From Pagrus major (Eukaryota > Chordata > Actinopteri > Spariformes > Sparidae), in NCBI RefSeq assembly GCF_040436345.1, contig NC_133238.1, positions 6,946,150 through 7,010,149 of the forward strand: a DNA stretch of 64,000 nt, written 5' to 3'. The notes beneath the pieces are model-generated. The model was given only the letters and a program-made list of their open reading frames with translations, was not told where the DNA came from and ran no database searches. Each line of letters begins with the position of its first letter. The first letter of the stretch is position 1. The translations under genes were made by a program, and so were the position numbers. This document shows positions 1-12,757 of this stretch, one piece after another.

Positions 1-3000
1 CTGAACAGAAAAACATGAACATCTTTGCAGAATACAATTCAGTACAACACCTTACAAATGACTGCAACTACAGTTGAATTAAGGCATCTCTTCACATAAT
101 CTATCAGGTTACTGGAAATGGATTGCATTGAATGGTAGAAATGTATCTACACCCTTCGTAATCTCTATGGATTTGCATTGTGAATGTATTATTTGAATAT
201 GCCTCTAGACATTTTGGAAACACCAGGCAATCTGTAATGTTATGAGATCATAAAACTATTTACAATTTAACATTAAAATAACAGCCACCTCATAAAACAC
301 AGAGGGCAGTCTGCTATTAACCATGCATGCTCAAAATAGCAAAAACACTGTCATGGCGACGCAATACAGATAAATGATTAAAGATGCATTCCACTCATTC
401 TTGTGTCACATGATAAGATAGCGTCTGGAAATGTGATATACTTCTACACTGTGTTTTAAGAGGAAATTACCAGTCAGCGCTATAAACTGGTGATCAACTC
501 TGATTCACAACACATAATAGATATACTCCCTAAATCACCAATGATCTGTAGAACAATGGCTTGAGATTTATTGATCAGAAACACCCAACAGCTTCTTAAT
601 CTGGTTCAAGAACAAGATAAGGCCTTAGCAGTGACCCTGAGCGTTCTTGTAAGGGCATTGAGGTAAAGCATCAGTCATCTGATTGATGGTTCGCTACAAA
701 GCAGATTCTCACTGAACAGGTGCATTAGTAATGATCAGTGCACTGCTTTTATACCAAGTCGAGTGCAACTCACAGTAGAAACAGCTTCTACCGGTACACA
801 GTGGACTGCTACCTCTTTGGTGGTTCAGTGAAAATCAAAACAAAAGCTGTCTGAAAGGGCCTCGCTCAAAGTCTGTAACAAATTCAAGTTACACGTCACT
901 TCATGGTTACACAAGAAACGTTGAACAATAAAGTCGTATCTAATCATTTCACATTCATGAATTTAAATATAGCTAGACATGGCTGTCTCCGCCACTGCGT
1001 GGTATAGCACGGCTCAACCTGACTCACATTCGGTACCAGGTACTGTTCTCGATTTAATTTTTCTGAGCAGACAGTGTGAGCGGGATCTTAATGATGCTGT
1101 GTGAAAGCTGCCGTGACATCATCTTCAACGCAACACAAACACAGGAACAATGGAGGATATTGAAGGGATGGTGTTCTTGATTGCTGGTACGTGGCTGTTT
1201 GTCACAGCAAGGAGACAAACTTTGTTTCAGAAAAGGCTGAAGATGTCAGGACCAAGAATGCTGAAAAAAAGAGAATTTGGGAAATTCTACATCAGAGCAC
1301 AGACAGGATGACTCTGGTTGGTCCATGTCGCAAAACTGATGATTCTCTCTGACCAGTTTGTGGTCTGCAGTGTTGTCACTCCACCATTTAGCATTAGCTC
1401 AGCTTGCTTGGGACCTCGACCAAGGTGATGCCAAAAAAATACCAGGTACCATCCACATTAAAAAAAAAAAAAAAGGAAAACCAAAAAAAGGATACACCTG
1501 AACGAGTTGAGTCGAGTTGAGTCAAGACATATGATGCAAGGGAAAGGAGGCATCAGGAGGTGCTTTCCTGACAAATACTGGATTACACTTTAAGTGACTC
1601 ACCCATGACTAATTTGAACACAACCACCCATATTGGCACTTAATTTCAATCAGCGTACTCAATGCATACAGACACCAAAGAGCAGCTTGGTCACCTGACA
1701 AGTAAGTCTCGTACAAAGGCTAAACAAACAACCTGCTCTTTATGAGCTTTACCCCACGGTGAAGGTGTTGTTGAACTGACCCTCCACTATCGTTTATCAA
1801 GTTTTCTATTCCTTGGAACAAAGTGAAGTCTGGTTGCGATTACAAGGAGCTGATCTCCTCTCCTTGGTGGGATTCTCCACGGTCTGTGCAGTGAGCGCCG
1901 GGCTCTGGAAAAACCACACATGGTGGGAATTATGGAATAATGCTGTGTCAGGAATGTTCCCACGATGGCCAGCAGGATCTGATGGAGGTCCCAGTGGCTG
2001 GCTTGTGGGGTTTATGGGTAATGTAACACACACATACAGAGTTACATGATCAAATGTCTCTTGTGTTAGTCTACGTTTGGACCTCCTCTTGTGTTGGATC
2101 AAAATAGTCCTTTGTGTGCGCACTGGTTTCATTTAACTGCTAAAGAAATCAACTCTCAAATCTCATCATTAGCACAGCTTGCTCACAGCTGATCAGCTTA
2201 AAGACTGAAATCTCACCTCTCATTTACACTGCTTCGCTCCAATAATCTCCCGTCGGGGACTATCTACAGCAGCGCAGGGTGAGGGGTCAAGCTGAGTGAC
2301 CACAAATGTGCCCAGTGAAACCTCCCCATTGCCTAAAAGTCGGTCATGTTGCCAAACTCATGGGCAGATCTCAATTCGGTCACTGAGAGTGAAGTTGCGT
2401 GTGTGGCACGTGGGACGAAATAATCAGGAATCACTCGACAGTAAAGATCAGTGGAGCAGAGCGAGATTAGCAAGCTTCTCAGCCACTAACTTAACCCAGA
2501 GACTCAGTCAATAGAGGCTCGGGCTCCCTCACAGAGCTGCCAGGGTATTAGTCAATGAGATTTGGCAAGAGCAGCCACACAGGCACACACACTGTGCTAT
2601 TTTGTGAGATTAAGCCTGCAGGTTTGAGTGACTGTCAAGGGATTCTCTGGCAAAAAAATGTGTCAATCTACTTCTACTGCGGCTGCTTTCACTTGTATTC
2701 TCTGTGTTGTAGGTCACAGAAACTCCAGATCCCTTCAGTGTCCTACATGAACCCTGATGTAAAAAAGGAAAAATGAAGCAGCCTGCCAACATCGGTCTGT
2801 ACAGTAAATGCAGAGTGCTAGCTTGAAGCCAAGCATTGTGAGAAAAGTGCGACTACCAGACATTGGCAGAGGACGCAAGGAAACGAAGAATGACCTCAGT
2901 GTTTCCAAGCTGTCGTATTTCACATGACATCAGCTGCTCTGAAGAACATTTTATTGGTTCTCATAAACCTCTCTCTTCTGTCCTCTCCCCCCTTCAGCCA

Positions 3001-4240
3001 ATACTTCTTTCCTCTCACCATTTCACATTTTTCACCCTCCTCCTCACAGGTGTTCTTTCACTTCCCCCAAGTCTTTGTTGTCAGCCAAGCTCTAGTGTGG
3101 GGTCACTACTGACATGGCGATGTGTGGTGACCCTTGTGGCTCTTGGCTTTCGATGTTATGAATGGGCAATGGGACAAGGGCAGGCTGCTTTTTGATCCCA
3201 TCTCATTTCCCTTTCTTGAGGTTTCACTGCACGCTTAAGTACCGCCTTAATAGTGTAGCTACTTGAGCTGGGGTAACTTTCATGATTATGGGTGAGGGTG
3301 TAGTTAAAAGTCTGACGGGGGGAAAAGTAGGCTACAGTGCATATTTAATAGCAAAACAAGCCATTCCAGCCCCAGTTTCTGGTGTACTGCTAGTTTGTGG
3401 CTTGAACTGAACACAGAAACACTTGAAACAGTTGGAACATTTAAATAATGTAAGAGTGAGCCTGTTTTCGTCTTCATGCAGTGTAGCAGAGACCCTTCAA
3501 TTGCTGCGATTCAGGAGGATGACAAATTCCAGTGTAGTAGGTTTGTGGAAGCCTTAGCTAATATATGCAAAAAATCGTACATTTTCCTATAAATAAATAT
3601 GCAATTTCATATAATTTTGGCCAATTATTATCACCATAAATGTGTGCAAAAACTGGATAAGCTTAATGATAAAACTAGCTAAAGAACTCAACTCAGGACC
3701 AACTATGACCATTAGGTCCTGACCAAAACTTTACAGACAACGCCGGTGTTTCTTCCTCTTTGGATTAGGCATACAAGAAGCTGCAATGGCATATTTCTGT
3801 CCCAATGGCTTGGGTGCTGAGCCTAAACCCTTTAATGGTCGAGAAAAACCCTTCCTATAATCCAGCGCACGCTCAGGTCTGGAATTCATTTTCTATGCGT
3901 GGCAAGATATGGGTTTGTTCCAACAATACAGATACTGCCTTTGTAACCACACACACAAACAAGACACCCCCGACACAATACGATGCTAACCTCCTAAAAG
4001 AGACACCAGAAAAGAACACTGTAATCACTGCATCCTCGACTTTCTCTGATAGTCTTGTTATGCCACCATTGTTAGTGTATTCTAACCCTCGGTGGGTTTG
4101 ACTGGAATGCAATATGGAGGTCAATGGTTGGAAAGCAACTGTACAAGCATAAACTCATCTAAACAGAGGCCATCTAAACATTTTGGGCCAAGAGGGAGGC
4201 ATTTCACAGTGGGGTGAGGGAAAACATTTCACTTGGTTTG

Positions 4241-4241
<1 letters not shown>

Positions 4242-4283
<42 letters not shown>

Positions 4284-4312
4284 GTGTGTGTGTGCGTGCG
4301 TGCGTGTGTGTC
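4242..4312. repeat. (TG)n microsatellite
   Basis: About 70 bases of alternating T and G with a few C interruptions. The repeat opens several frames on both strands that encode His-Thr or Cys-Val runs. These are repeat artefacts. Confidence 0.95.
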
Positions 4313-5321
4313 TCAACGCCTTTGAATGATGGACTGCAAGTGTTACCAGAGACTGCAAAAAAAAGGCAAACAAACGCCATCAATCCTACACACACATAAA
4401 CACACAGACACGCAAACTGCTGTTATGGTTCCATGAGAACTAGCTGAACTCTGCACAGTGCAGCGAGGACACAGGAAGTGGCTGTGCTGATGTTTATGCC
4501 TGGCTGTAATCCATTGCATGATCCGGCCATTTAATTTAATTTAATTCAATTAAGGACACAAAATAGCCCACATGAAAGCAATACAGAGAGTAGGAAATAA
4601 ATCCACTTTCTCTTTCCATAACTACGCCTTACACCAGACGGATCATACATCACCCAGTCAATAGTGTATATTCTTTATACAGCAGCCGCACAAGCCAGAC
4701 AGCACATGTATATTTCCTATGAGTTTGCACTTTCTGTGCTCTTAAAACTACCCTGTCTGAAGCACTCCTGCTTGCCTTAAGCATCTTGTGTTCATGTCAA
4801 AGACGCATTATCCATGGCTCGGCAATAAAGGCTGTCCATCCACGCAGACAGGCCGCCCCATCCATCAAGCCGTCCTGTGGGCTGTTGCGGTGGAGCTTTA
4901 GCTGGACTTTGCAGTGGATTACATAGGCAGGTGGGGTAGAGAAAGAAACATGACACCATAAATCACCTCCTCCACTGCTTGCTCTGCATTCTACTCACAG
5001 ATACCTGATGCAGCTGCTGGAATTCAAACTGAGAATTCCCACTGGGATGAGATTCCCTTTTCCAACCTTGGGTACTAAGATCAGTTTCAAGGTGATTACC
5101 CAACTGTGTGTAACTTAACTTTAAAATAGGCGCGTAAAAACCAGCAATGAGCCTCAAGGCTTTGTGACAGTCACAGGTGTTGATCATTCTGTGACTGCAT
5201 GATCAACGTGTGACAGAGAGTAGCAAGACAGGGCCCCCCATTTCCTGTCACGTGTGCTGTTAGGTTAACAAAGACTGATCCCCTACAACAGTGAATGGAA
5301 CAGACCATCTGTAATACAGAA

Positions 5322-5345
5322 GGGGGGGGGGGGGGGGGGGGGGGG
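5322..5345 (+). repeat. Poly-G run of 24 bases
   Basis: An uninterrupted homopolymer of 24 G residues, exceptional for this window. It can form stacked G-quadruplexes on the plus strand and an i-motif on the minus strand, and its length is likely to vary between individuals or through sequencing error. Confidence 0.95.
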
Positions 5346-6027
5346 TGAGAATCAGCCACCTGCCATTGTCAAAGTCACACTGATTAATAGCTGCCTAAGC
5401 TGCTTACACAAAATGTACAGTGAAAGAGGTAGCAAACAAAAGGGACAATTAATGAATGAACAATACAGCTGGCTGCACATGTATCATAGCATAGCAGATC
5501 AGATCAAATATAGTAAAATAGGTCATGGAAAAGCTGCGTGTGGAGATAAAGACTGACAGACTAAGGTGGTTATGTAGCTTAATAGATGGATCAAGACCCT
5601 ATTAATGACATTTGATGGATAAAATATCTCCTTGAAAAAATGCTTATAAAAGCTAAAACAGATCATGTTAAACTTTGGTGTCTGTGTCCCACAGTTTTCT
5701 ACAGACACAAAACAATTTTAAAGAGAGAACAAACATCTCAAAGTAGCAGAGGCTACACTATACTAGTATAGTAGCACCAGTATATACCAGTATGCATTAC
5801 TGCCACAACAAGAAAACATATCAGACAAGGAGTGCAACCATCACTTTTTCGCCACTTTAAGACTTGCACCTCATTCTCTCCACCTGCAAATTATAACCCA
5901 CAACTAGATGCAACAAGTGCAGACCAGTTCCCTGACAGTTGTTAAAAGGTAATGTGGGAAATGTAGAATGGTAGACAAGACTGTTTGAGGGAAAATTACA
6001 TTTCATCATAAATAACATGTTCAAAAC

Positions 6028-6552
6028 TAGGGTTTGGCCAATAAACGATGCCATCGTCCATCTCTGATGGCTGGCAGTCAACCTTTGAGCCCTCTACCTT
6101 TGGAACATCGTGATCTTAAAAGCCTGCCAGGCTTTTGTTGCCGTCGATGCACTTCGTCTCCATGTACCGTTTATAATTTTCTTATAAACCTGTCTTTAAA
6201 AGTTACACAAACTTAAAATGCTCAGTTAGACTGGTGGCAGCAGTGTTTCTTTTAATTGTGCTGACGTTATTTGCACTATTGTCTTCTTAACTTAACTTAC
6301 TCAGTGTTGCAGCGCTGATGGTGGTAACCAGTCATTGGAGGATGCTGTCAGAGCGACAATGGCAATCTGTGGTGACTATGGTGGTTAACTGATGAGGATT
6401 CTCCCTCCTCGCTTAAGCAAGTGGGCTTTTCTCCTATGGGACAGCCTTTCTGATACATTCAAAAATAGAAATTAGCCAACCACAAAAATCATCGCCCATG
6501 TTTCATTGTGGACATCGTCATATCCTAATTTGTTAGACATTGCCTAACCCTA
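6028..6552. mobile_element. hAT-like non-autonomous DNA transposon (MITE)
   Basis: The two ends are inverted copies: the left starts TAGGGTTTGGCCAATAAACG and the right end, reverse-complemented, starts TAGGGTTAGGCAATGTC. Short imperfect direct repeats flank it (TTCAAAAC at 6,020-6,027 and CTGAAAAC at 6,553-6,560), the 8-base size typical of hAT insertions. Length is about 525 bases with no transposase frame, so it is a passenger element. The TAGGGTTGGGCAAT end is a type I associate with fish hAT elements; family assignment is by memory. Confidence 0.55.
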
Positions 6553-9500
6553 CTGAAAACAATGAATCAATAACTTCCAGCAATGTTGAAGCATCTAAGA
6601 GTGGCCTCTTCCTTTCAGAGTGTAAATCCCACCAGAACTGGCCTGTACTAAAAATGCATACACTCGTGATACTGCAAAGTGCTCCGGGAGAAACCGCTCA
6701 CCCAATGGCACAGATATGAAAACTAACATAGGAAAGACATTCAATTGTAGGTCAATCTTTGCCATTTGTGTCTCTACTTGTCTTTATATAGCAGTGTGTG
6801 TGCGCCTGTGCGCTTCAGTGCACCTGCTGAACAAGGACCCAGATTGCCCTGAAAGGAGAGGAGGGTGCCCTCCTTCTGCCTACTTCGATCAGCAGCCAGA
6901 GGGTAGAGGCTGGGTTGTCCATATATCAGTGCTGTAGGATGATATGATGCACCTTCACATCTCTAGATCTTCATACATTTCATGATGGTGAGTACATACT
7001 GGATATACATGAGAGTTAAAGTCCATGTTTTTTTAATCCTTACTTCCTTACTTTAATCCTTAAATCAATCATCACAAAAGAAAACACTGTTTGTGGATCT
7101 CAAACAATTGATTTCCTGCCATATAGGGCACTGATATGAGTCTCACAGTATGCATGAAAAGGCTAACAGGAAGAGCAACACTCTGAAACAGTAGAGGTTT
7201 TGCAGGCTACAGGCGGGCTTGGTTAGCCCATTTGTCTTTGTTTCCAAATGGCAGGGGCAGCTGCCACCAAAGGTCAGCAAAATGTTACCAGAACAAGGCC
7301 CTATAGTGGCTGCGACCACGTGCCGGTGAGAAAAGAGTTGGGGACACACCCAAGTGGAATGACACAGAAGCTTTTTCTCTCGTTTTCACTCGTGCACACA
7401 ACACACCCATAATGTGGCGTCTTGTTTGGCATCAAGGAGCCTGATGGAGCCTGTAGGCCTTTCTTTTTTAAGAGTTTACCCTCCACTCCCAAACCCAAAG
7501 CCAAGGTACCTCCTATCAATGGAAATATCAGGTTACACTCTACCCTCCGGCTCTCCATCAGGTAGTGTTGAAGGCTGCGTTTGAAGTGCCATCTTCCCCC
7601 TACCCTCCTTTACCCACCTACACCCCCCGGCTGTAACACAACCTGGGTAAACTTACACCATCGCCACCCCCAGACTTGTCTCGGTCTAGAACTTTTGTGC
7701 AGGAAAGTCTCGTGCCCAAGGACATGGGTGGATGGATGGATAGATGGGTGGATGTCAGACATGGCCCTGGCAACTCGCACGGCAGAGCCAGAAAAGTGCT
7801 GACAGACAGACAGAACATCACGCAGGACATGCTAATACGCAAACCAAGAATAGATTTCAAATCTCTCTTCTCTAATGCACACGGTCTTTGGGGATCATTC
7901 CCCAAGCCAGAATTTTTCTGACAACTGTTTTTCTCATCTGATCAACTACATCCCAAGGAAATCAAGCATACAAAAAAAGGATGAAAGGGAGCAGAGGGAT
8001 GGAGGGAGGAAAGCAGAAGGGGTTTATTTCTTCCTTTCCTCTTTTGGCAAAACAAGACAGAGTGGGTGAATGAGAAAACCACGTTTCTGGTTATGTGTTT
8101 TGAACTGATGCTTTCTTCCAAAATATATTCCCCCTCTCTCCCTAGGTTCTCTCCTCAATAGCCTCAAGAAAGAAAGCTGGCAGTGAGGAACTCCTTACAT
8201 GCGCTTTTAAACAGAGGTAGTGAAATGACACGCTCTTTTCTAACATATGTTTTACCTCCGTGGCTGGAAATTTAATCCATGACTGAGCTTTTTATGACTG
8301 AGCTGTACTGTCTGAAAGCAATGACTTCAGGACTATTAAGTCTACTGAGTGAATGTCTTGTATGACCCCGTTACATGATGTCCACTGTTTCCTTTTGAGT
8401 TGTTTGGGTGTTTGCATCAATGCCATCACAACATCTTCTTGTCCTTGGCATATTTACAGTACGTTTGTTATGAATGAGAGCGAATCAAACAGGTACTCGT
8501 TGAACTTAATTTCTGTGATATTGCTACAGCTACGACGACAATAATCCTGTTGGAATTCAACCACAGGGCAAAAATAAGCCTGAGAAAGTAGCCTCAAACT
8601 TCAAAAACAGACCAATCCCTCCATTTTCCCAACCAGATGATAATGAAGTTCTTACGAAACACATTCATAATGGAACACAGCACAGGAAACAGACGCAATG
8701 AAAATGCCCAAAAGGAACAAACACAAAATATCACTGGGTTTTCCAGATGTGCTTGTGGCATCACTCATGACAATAAGTACCAGTAAGACAGTGAAGTGAA
8801 ATCTGACTCCACAGTCTTGCCATTTTTCCCTTTGCAAGACACATGACAAGCTTTAAGGCATGTGCCTGAGGGGAAGCGACCAGAAGGCCAGTAGTTATTT
8901 TCGACCCATTAACTGCACTGTAAGCGAATGGGTAGCATTGTTGTGGCACTGTCTCCATGCCCAGAATAATGTGCTCCTAGTCTATTGCTTTGAGGATGCA
9001 AATCAAGCGTGCCTTAAGGACACAGACGGTCTATTATAATGCCACTGTGGGGAATAAAGGCCGGGCCAAGTGGCTTCTTAGTGGCCTTTTTTTGAGCGAA
9101 TACAGTTTGTTTTGTGTAGTCACCCCTTAATGGAAGTGTTGCCGTTAAAAAGCTGTCCGAGCCTGGCCGTCATAGTGTAAATAACACAGGCACAGGGAAT
9201 GTTTACTGGGTGAAAACCTGGGCCCATATGGTAATCTGCCAGACAGTGGCATGGTGTGCAGCCCCTCTACAAATGACCTTTGAACCCCACTGTCAGTGAA
9301 GGGCCATTATCTTTCCAGTGTTAACGTCTGACTGCAAGCAAAGTCTGCATGGGGAGGAGTGTTCAAGCAATTTACAATCTTTCGGCTGTTTGTGAACCTC
9401 TAATTAGTCATTTGCGCCAGTAAAGCAGCAGCAGAATAAAAACACAATATGTCTTTGAGCTTTAACTTATCCACAAGGCTTAGCTTGGACAAAACAAAGC

Positions 9501-10977
9501 GAAAACGCGTCATAGTTTTTTGGGGGGGACATGTGCTAATTGTACGAGCTAAAGAGGATGCTAGCCTTAAATTGGGAATAGCCACTGGTCAAGCTGGCTA
9601 CATGTTATCCGGCGGCGTCACCCAACAAAGGGAATTAAAACAGTGTTGCAGTGAACGAGGTGGCGAATAATGAACTCAACCCAACCACACTTAAGTACAT
9701 CACCACCTACCTTATGGGCTCTTAATCACATAAAATGTGGCATTTAAAGAAATTCCCGGTGGGATATAAACATTAGCGCGAGCAAACCATCGGCCATTAA
9801 GCTGATAGCCTCCTCCCGTTAAACAGGGTGGAGACTATACATCTCTCTCTGTTCAGTTGGGCGCAGGGGAGGAAAATAAAGGTTGAAAAAATACCTCCAA
9901 CCGGCTACGACACAGTCCAAACGCTAGGGTTTGGCAACATAACTAACAAATACATCATAACAATAGGCTCACGTTCAGTTGCCTCTCCCGTGAAGCTGCG
10001 GCTCTTTTTCCAAGTCGGCCCGAACGCTGCACGCCCTTTCTCCCCAAGAAAGGGATTGTTCAATGGCCGCATAGGGGGGACACAAGCCCCCCACTGACAC
10101 AGCCACCACACCACAGACACCGCTTCTAACAGACAGCACAGTCACATCAGGCTGTTTCTTCATAACTGGCTGTCCTTTTCTTTAGGAAGTATGGTAAACA
10201 TGCAGTACAGCTACTCCTGCGTCTCCTTTCCAGAGGACACAATCTAGGATGGGCTGCCTGTGTATGGCATACTGAACTGTATTCATGACTGACATTTTAA
10301 GTCTCTGAGTGTGCCTTCCCAAGAAAGGGAAAGGGGGCGTTAGAGAATTAAAACATGTCGGAATAGTAAAGAAGAATCTACTTACAGCCAAATGGGATTC
10401 ACAAAGCGGGTCCTCTTTTCTCCTGTGTTCTCCAATGGCAGCCAGATATCCCTGTCCTCAGGGGGGGGGGGGAGGAAGGAAAACTCCTGATGTGATATGT
10501 GTAATTATCTGTTTCAAATAGGAATAAAGCTAAAAACTGTCCCTTGTCATGTTTTCACACGCTGCCTCGTCTAGATACACATTCCCAGTCTCTTTCCCAT
10601 TCTTCTCTCCCTCCCGGAGCTGAGGAGGAGACACGCTGCGCGTCTCCGTCGTTTCCTGTCCAGCCCAGATCCCAAAGCTGCCTTCACTGCCTGTCGAAAA
10701 TATCACATATTAGAAATGGTAACAGAGAAGAGGAAAGATCTCGGTAAATGTTAGATATCGGTTGGAAAGATAGAAGATGCCTCGTTGCCCGAGTTAATCA
10801 ACTGACACATATTAGCGCAATATTTTGCTGATTAATCGGTACAAATGCCAATTGAATGCCCTATTTCGCCTGTTTATTTTGTCGTTTCAATGCAAACCTG
10901 ACAAAATCGGAGTTTTGGAGGAGCAGTGAAGGCAGCATCAGCATCCAGTAGTTATTCCCTGTAGTCACTGGTAGTAG

Positions 10978-11115
10978 ATTATTATTATTAATAATAATAA
11001 CAATACTACTACTACAAATAATAATAATAATAATAAGTATGCTAAAAAATGCTAAAAAAAGATAATTTAAAAATGAAGGTAAAATATGTAATAAAAATAA
11101 TAATAATAATAATCA
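10978..11115. repeat. Interrupted (ATT/AAT)n low-complexity tract
   Basis: A patchwork of ATT, AAT and ACT triplets with A-rich spacers, clearly visible over about 140 bases. No coding content. Confidence 0.9.
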
Positions 11116-11610
11116 TAAAAAGATAAATAAATAAATGAATAAAACCTAGTAAGATGAGTGAAGCTGCACATTAACCACACTGGAGCTCTGCATGGATTCT
11201 TGCTGATGCTCACTTAAAGCCATCACCACAACCACCGCCAGACAAATGGGACTTCTTCCAGATTAGGAGATTACGTGTCATCCATATGGACACATGGAAT
11301 TACTAACCCGTCAATCCCCCTCATCCATTTTTCTGAGTTAGAATTTACAAACATTTTTTGAAATGCTTTAATCCTCACTTCACAATCCCATGAATCTGTC
11401 ACCATGTGTTGCCACACAAAGTAAATATTTTCTAGCCTTTCATGGTCTCTAATCCCTGCTCTAGGCTGTTAAAACTGCATACAACAGGACAGGGCATTGA
11501 GGCAAAATTAAATAATGTTGCAATTAGAGGACTGTAGCCAGTAGTTTTCTTCCTTTCCTGTAGCAGAATAACATGTTATCAACAGGCTGAACAAAATAAA
11601 GTGCTTTGTT

Positions 11611-11622
11611 GCCATCTAGTGG
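11611..11622 (-). promoter_or_regulatory. CTCF-like motif
   Basis: On the minus strand this reads CCACTAGATGGC, which fits the CTCF core consensus. It lies about 1.1 kb upstream of the cd28 start codon. Motif match only; occupancy is unknown. Confidence 0.4.
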
Positions 11623-12757
11623 AATGAGAAAGCTAATGGTTAATCCACTCAACCCCATTTTGTGGCTGCAGACGTGGGTTTTTAAGTCAAAAATCAAAGA
11701 TTCAGAACTTATGTCTCACTACACCATGGAAAGGAATTACCTTCTCTTACAGCACAAACACAGTACTGTTTTCTCTCACCTACATATATTAGTGTGTGAG
11801 TGTGACACACTCAGTGACTCATACAGTATAGATAGTTTCTTTAGCACATCTCCTTGACATGTTCTCTCTGCCTGTCAGCCTTTGGGCTACCTCTGTCTTT
11901 TTGTGAGGCAATGACACTTTCGCAGTCACACAAATGTCATTAATGTCTATTCGGTGCTCTTCATTGTGTCTAGTAAACCTTTCCACATGGCACACTGGGT
12001 CATTGCACTTCTGGTCACTCACTCCACCTCCAGCTGTGGTTGCAACATTATTCTTCACATGCTGCTCAAACACATACCATATCCCAGCAGAAAATACAAA
12101 CATTTATGGCATGTATATTTTCTATAATCTAACTTGCAGTGCTCATTTGCACTTAATGTTAGTATTACAGCTTTTAACATCTGTGCACTATTCCTTCTGT
12201 GACCAAGGTCTTTGCTTTCATGCAAAAAAAATTGATTCTGGCAAAAACATTAACAAGTATTTACAAGCAAACAATACACATTTTTGTCTCTACATACAGA
12301 CACAGTATAAAACACTACATTGAATATACAGCAGCTTCCAAAATACTCGACAGGAGCAGAACTGTCCTGCAATGACCTTTAAGTCTAAATAAATACATGA
12401 ACCTGGTTTACAGTAACACAACTTCAGACCTCAAATGTCACAAAACTCTGGGACAGAATGGAAACTTCACAGGAGGAGGAGTCTATGTCACAGGATGTTT
12501 TCCTTCAAGAGAGGATGTGTAAGGTTCAGTCATTGCAGCACCGTGGGAGTGCTTCAATCAGAGGCAGATATGATGCATTACAGTCAGAAGAACGCATGCA
12601 CGGAACCAGGGCTGATGATATCGGGGTGACAGATCAGATTTGTCTGCAGCGTACATTTAGTCTGAGGAACTTGAAGTTTTTAGGTGATGAGGAAAAGCCT
12701 CGAGGGCATCATTCTGCTGCTGGAGGCAAGTTCACACTCTCTGTGCAAAAGATCAAG

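Larger units (their letters stand above)
1..6019. other. No gene seen; left-edge non-coding DNA
   Basis: I see no exon chain on either strand in this stretch. Open frames here are short, lack splice context and do not resemble known proteins. It holds an A-run near 1,460, a TG microsatellite at 4,242-4,312 and a 24-base G run at 5,322-5,345. If the human order holds (RAPH1 on the minus strand upstream of CD28), this could be intron of a raph1-like gene, but no raph1 coding exon is visible, so that is inference only. Confidence 0.5.
6561..12457. other. No gene seen; upstream region of cd28
   Basis: I found no coding exon chain here. It holds a short GGAT-rich array (about 7,727-7,755), a fairly complex stretch at 9,000-9,500, a locally CpG-rich stretch around 10,540-10,720, AT-rich trinucleotide repeats at 10,978-11,115, and a CTCF-like motif at 11,611-11,622. 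Short open frames here are scattered and not supported by splice sites or similarity. Confidence 0.5.

Noticed and set aside
1813-2049. Overlapping open frames at 1.8-2.1 kb
   Set aside because: Short, no splice support and no similarity to known proteins.
4155-4399. Open frames on both strands over the TG repeat
   Set aside because: They are produced by the dinucleotide repeat, which is free of stops.
12458-12757. In-frame open extension of about 100 codons upstream of the cd28 start
   Set aside because: No stop intervenes, but the extension has no signal-peptide or domain features and would bury the good signal peptide that begins at 12,758. Chance openness is likelier.
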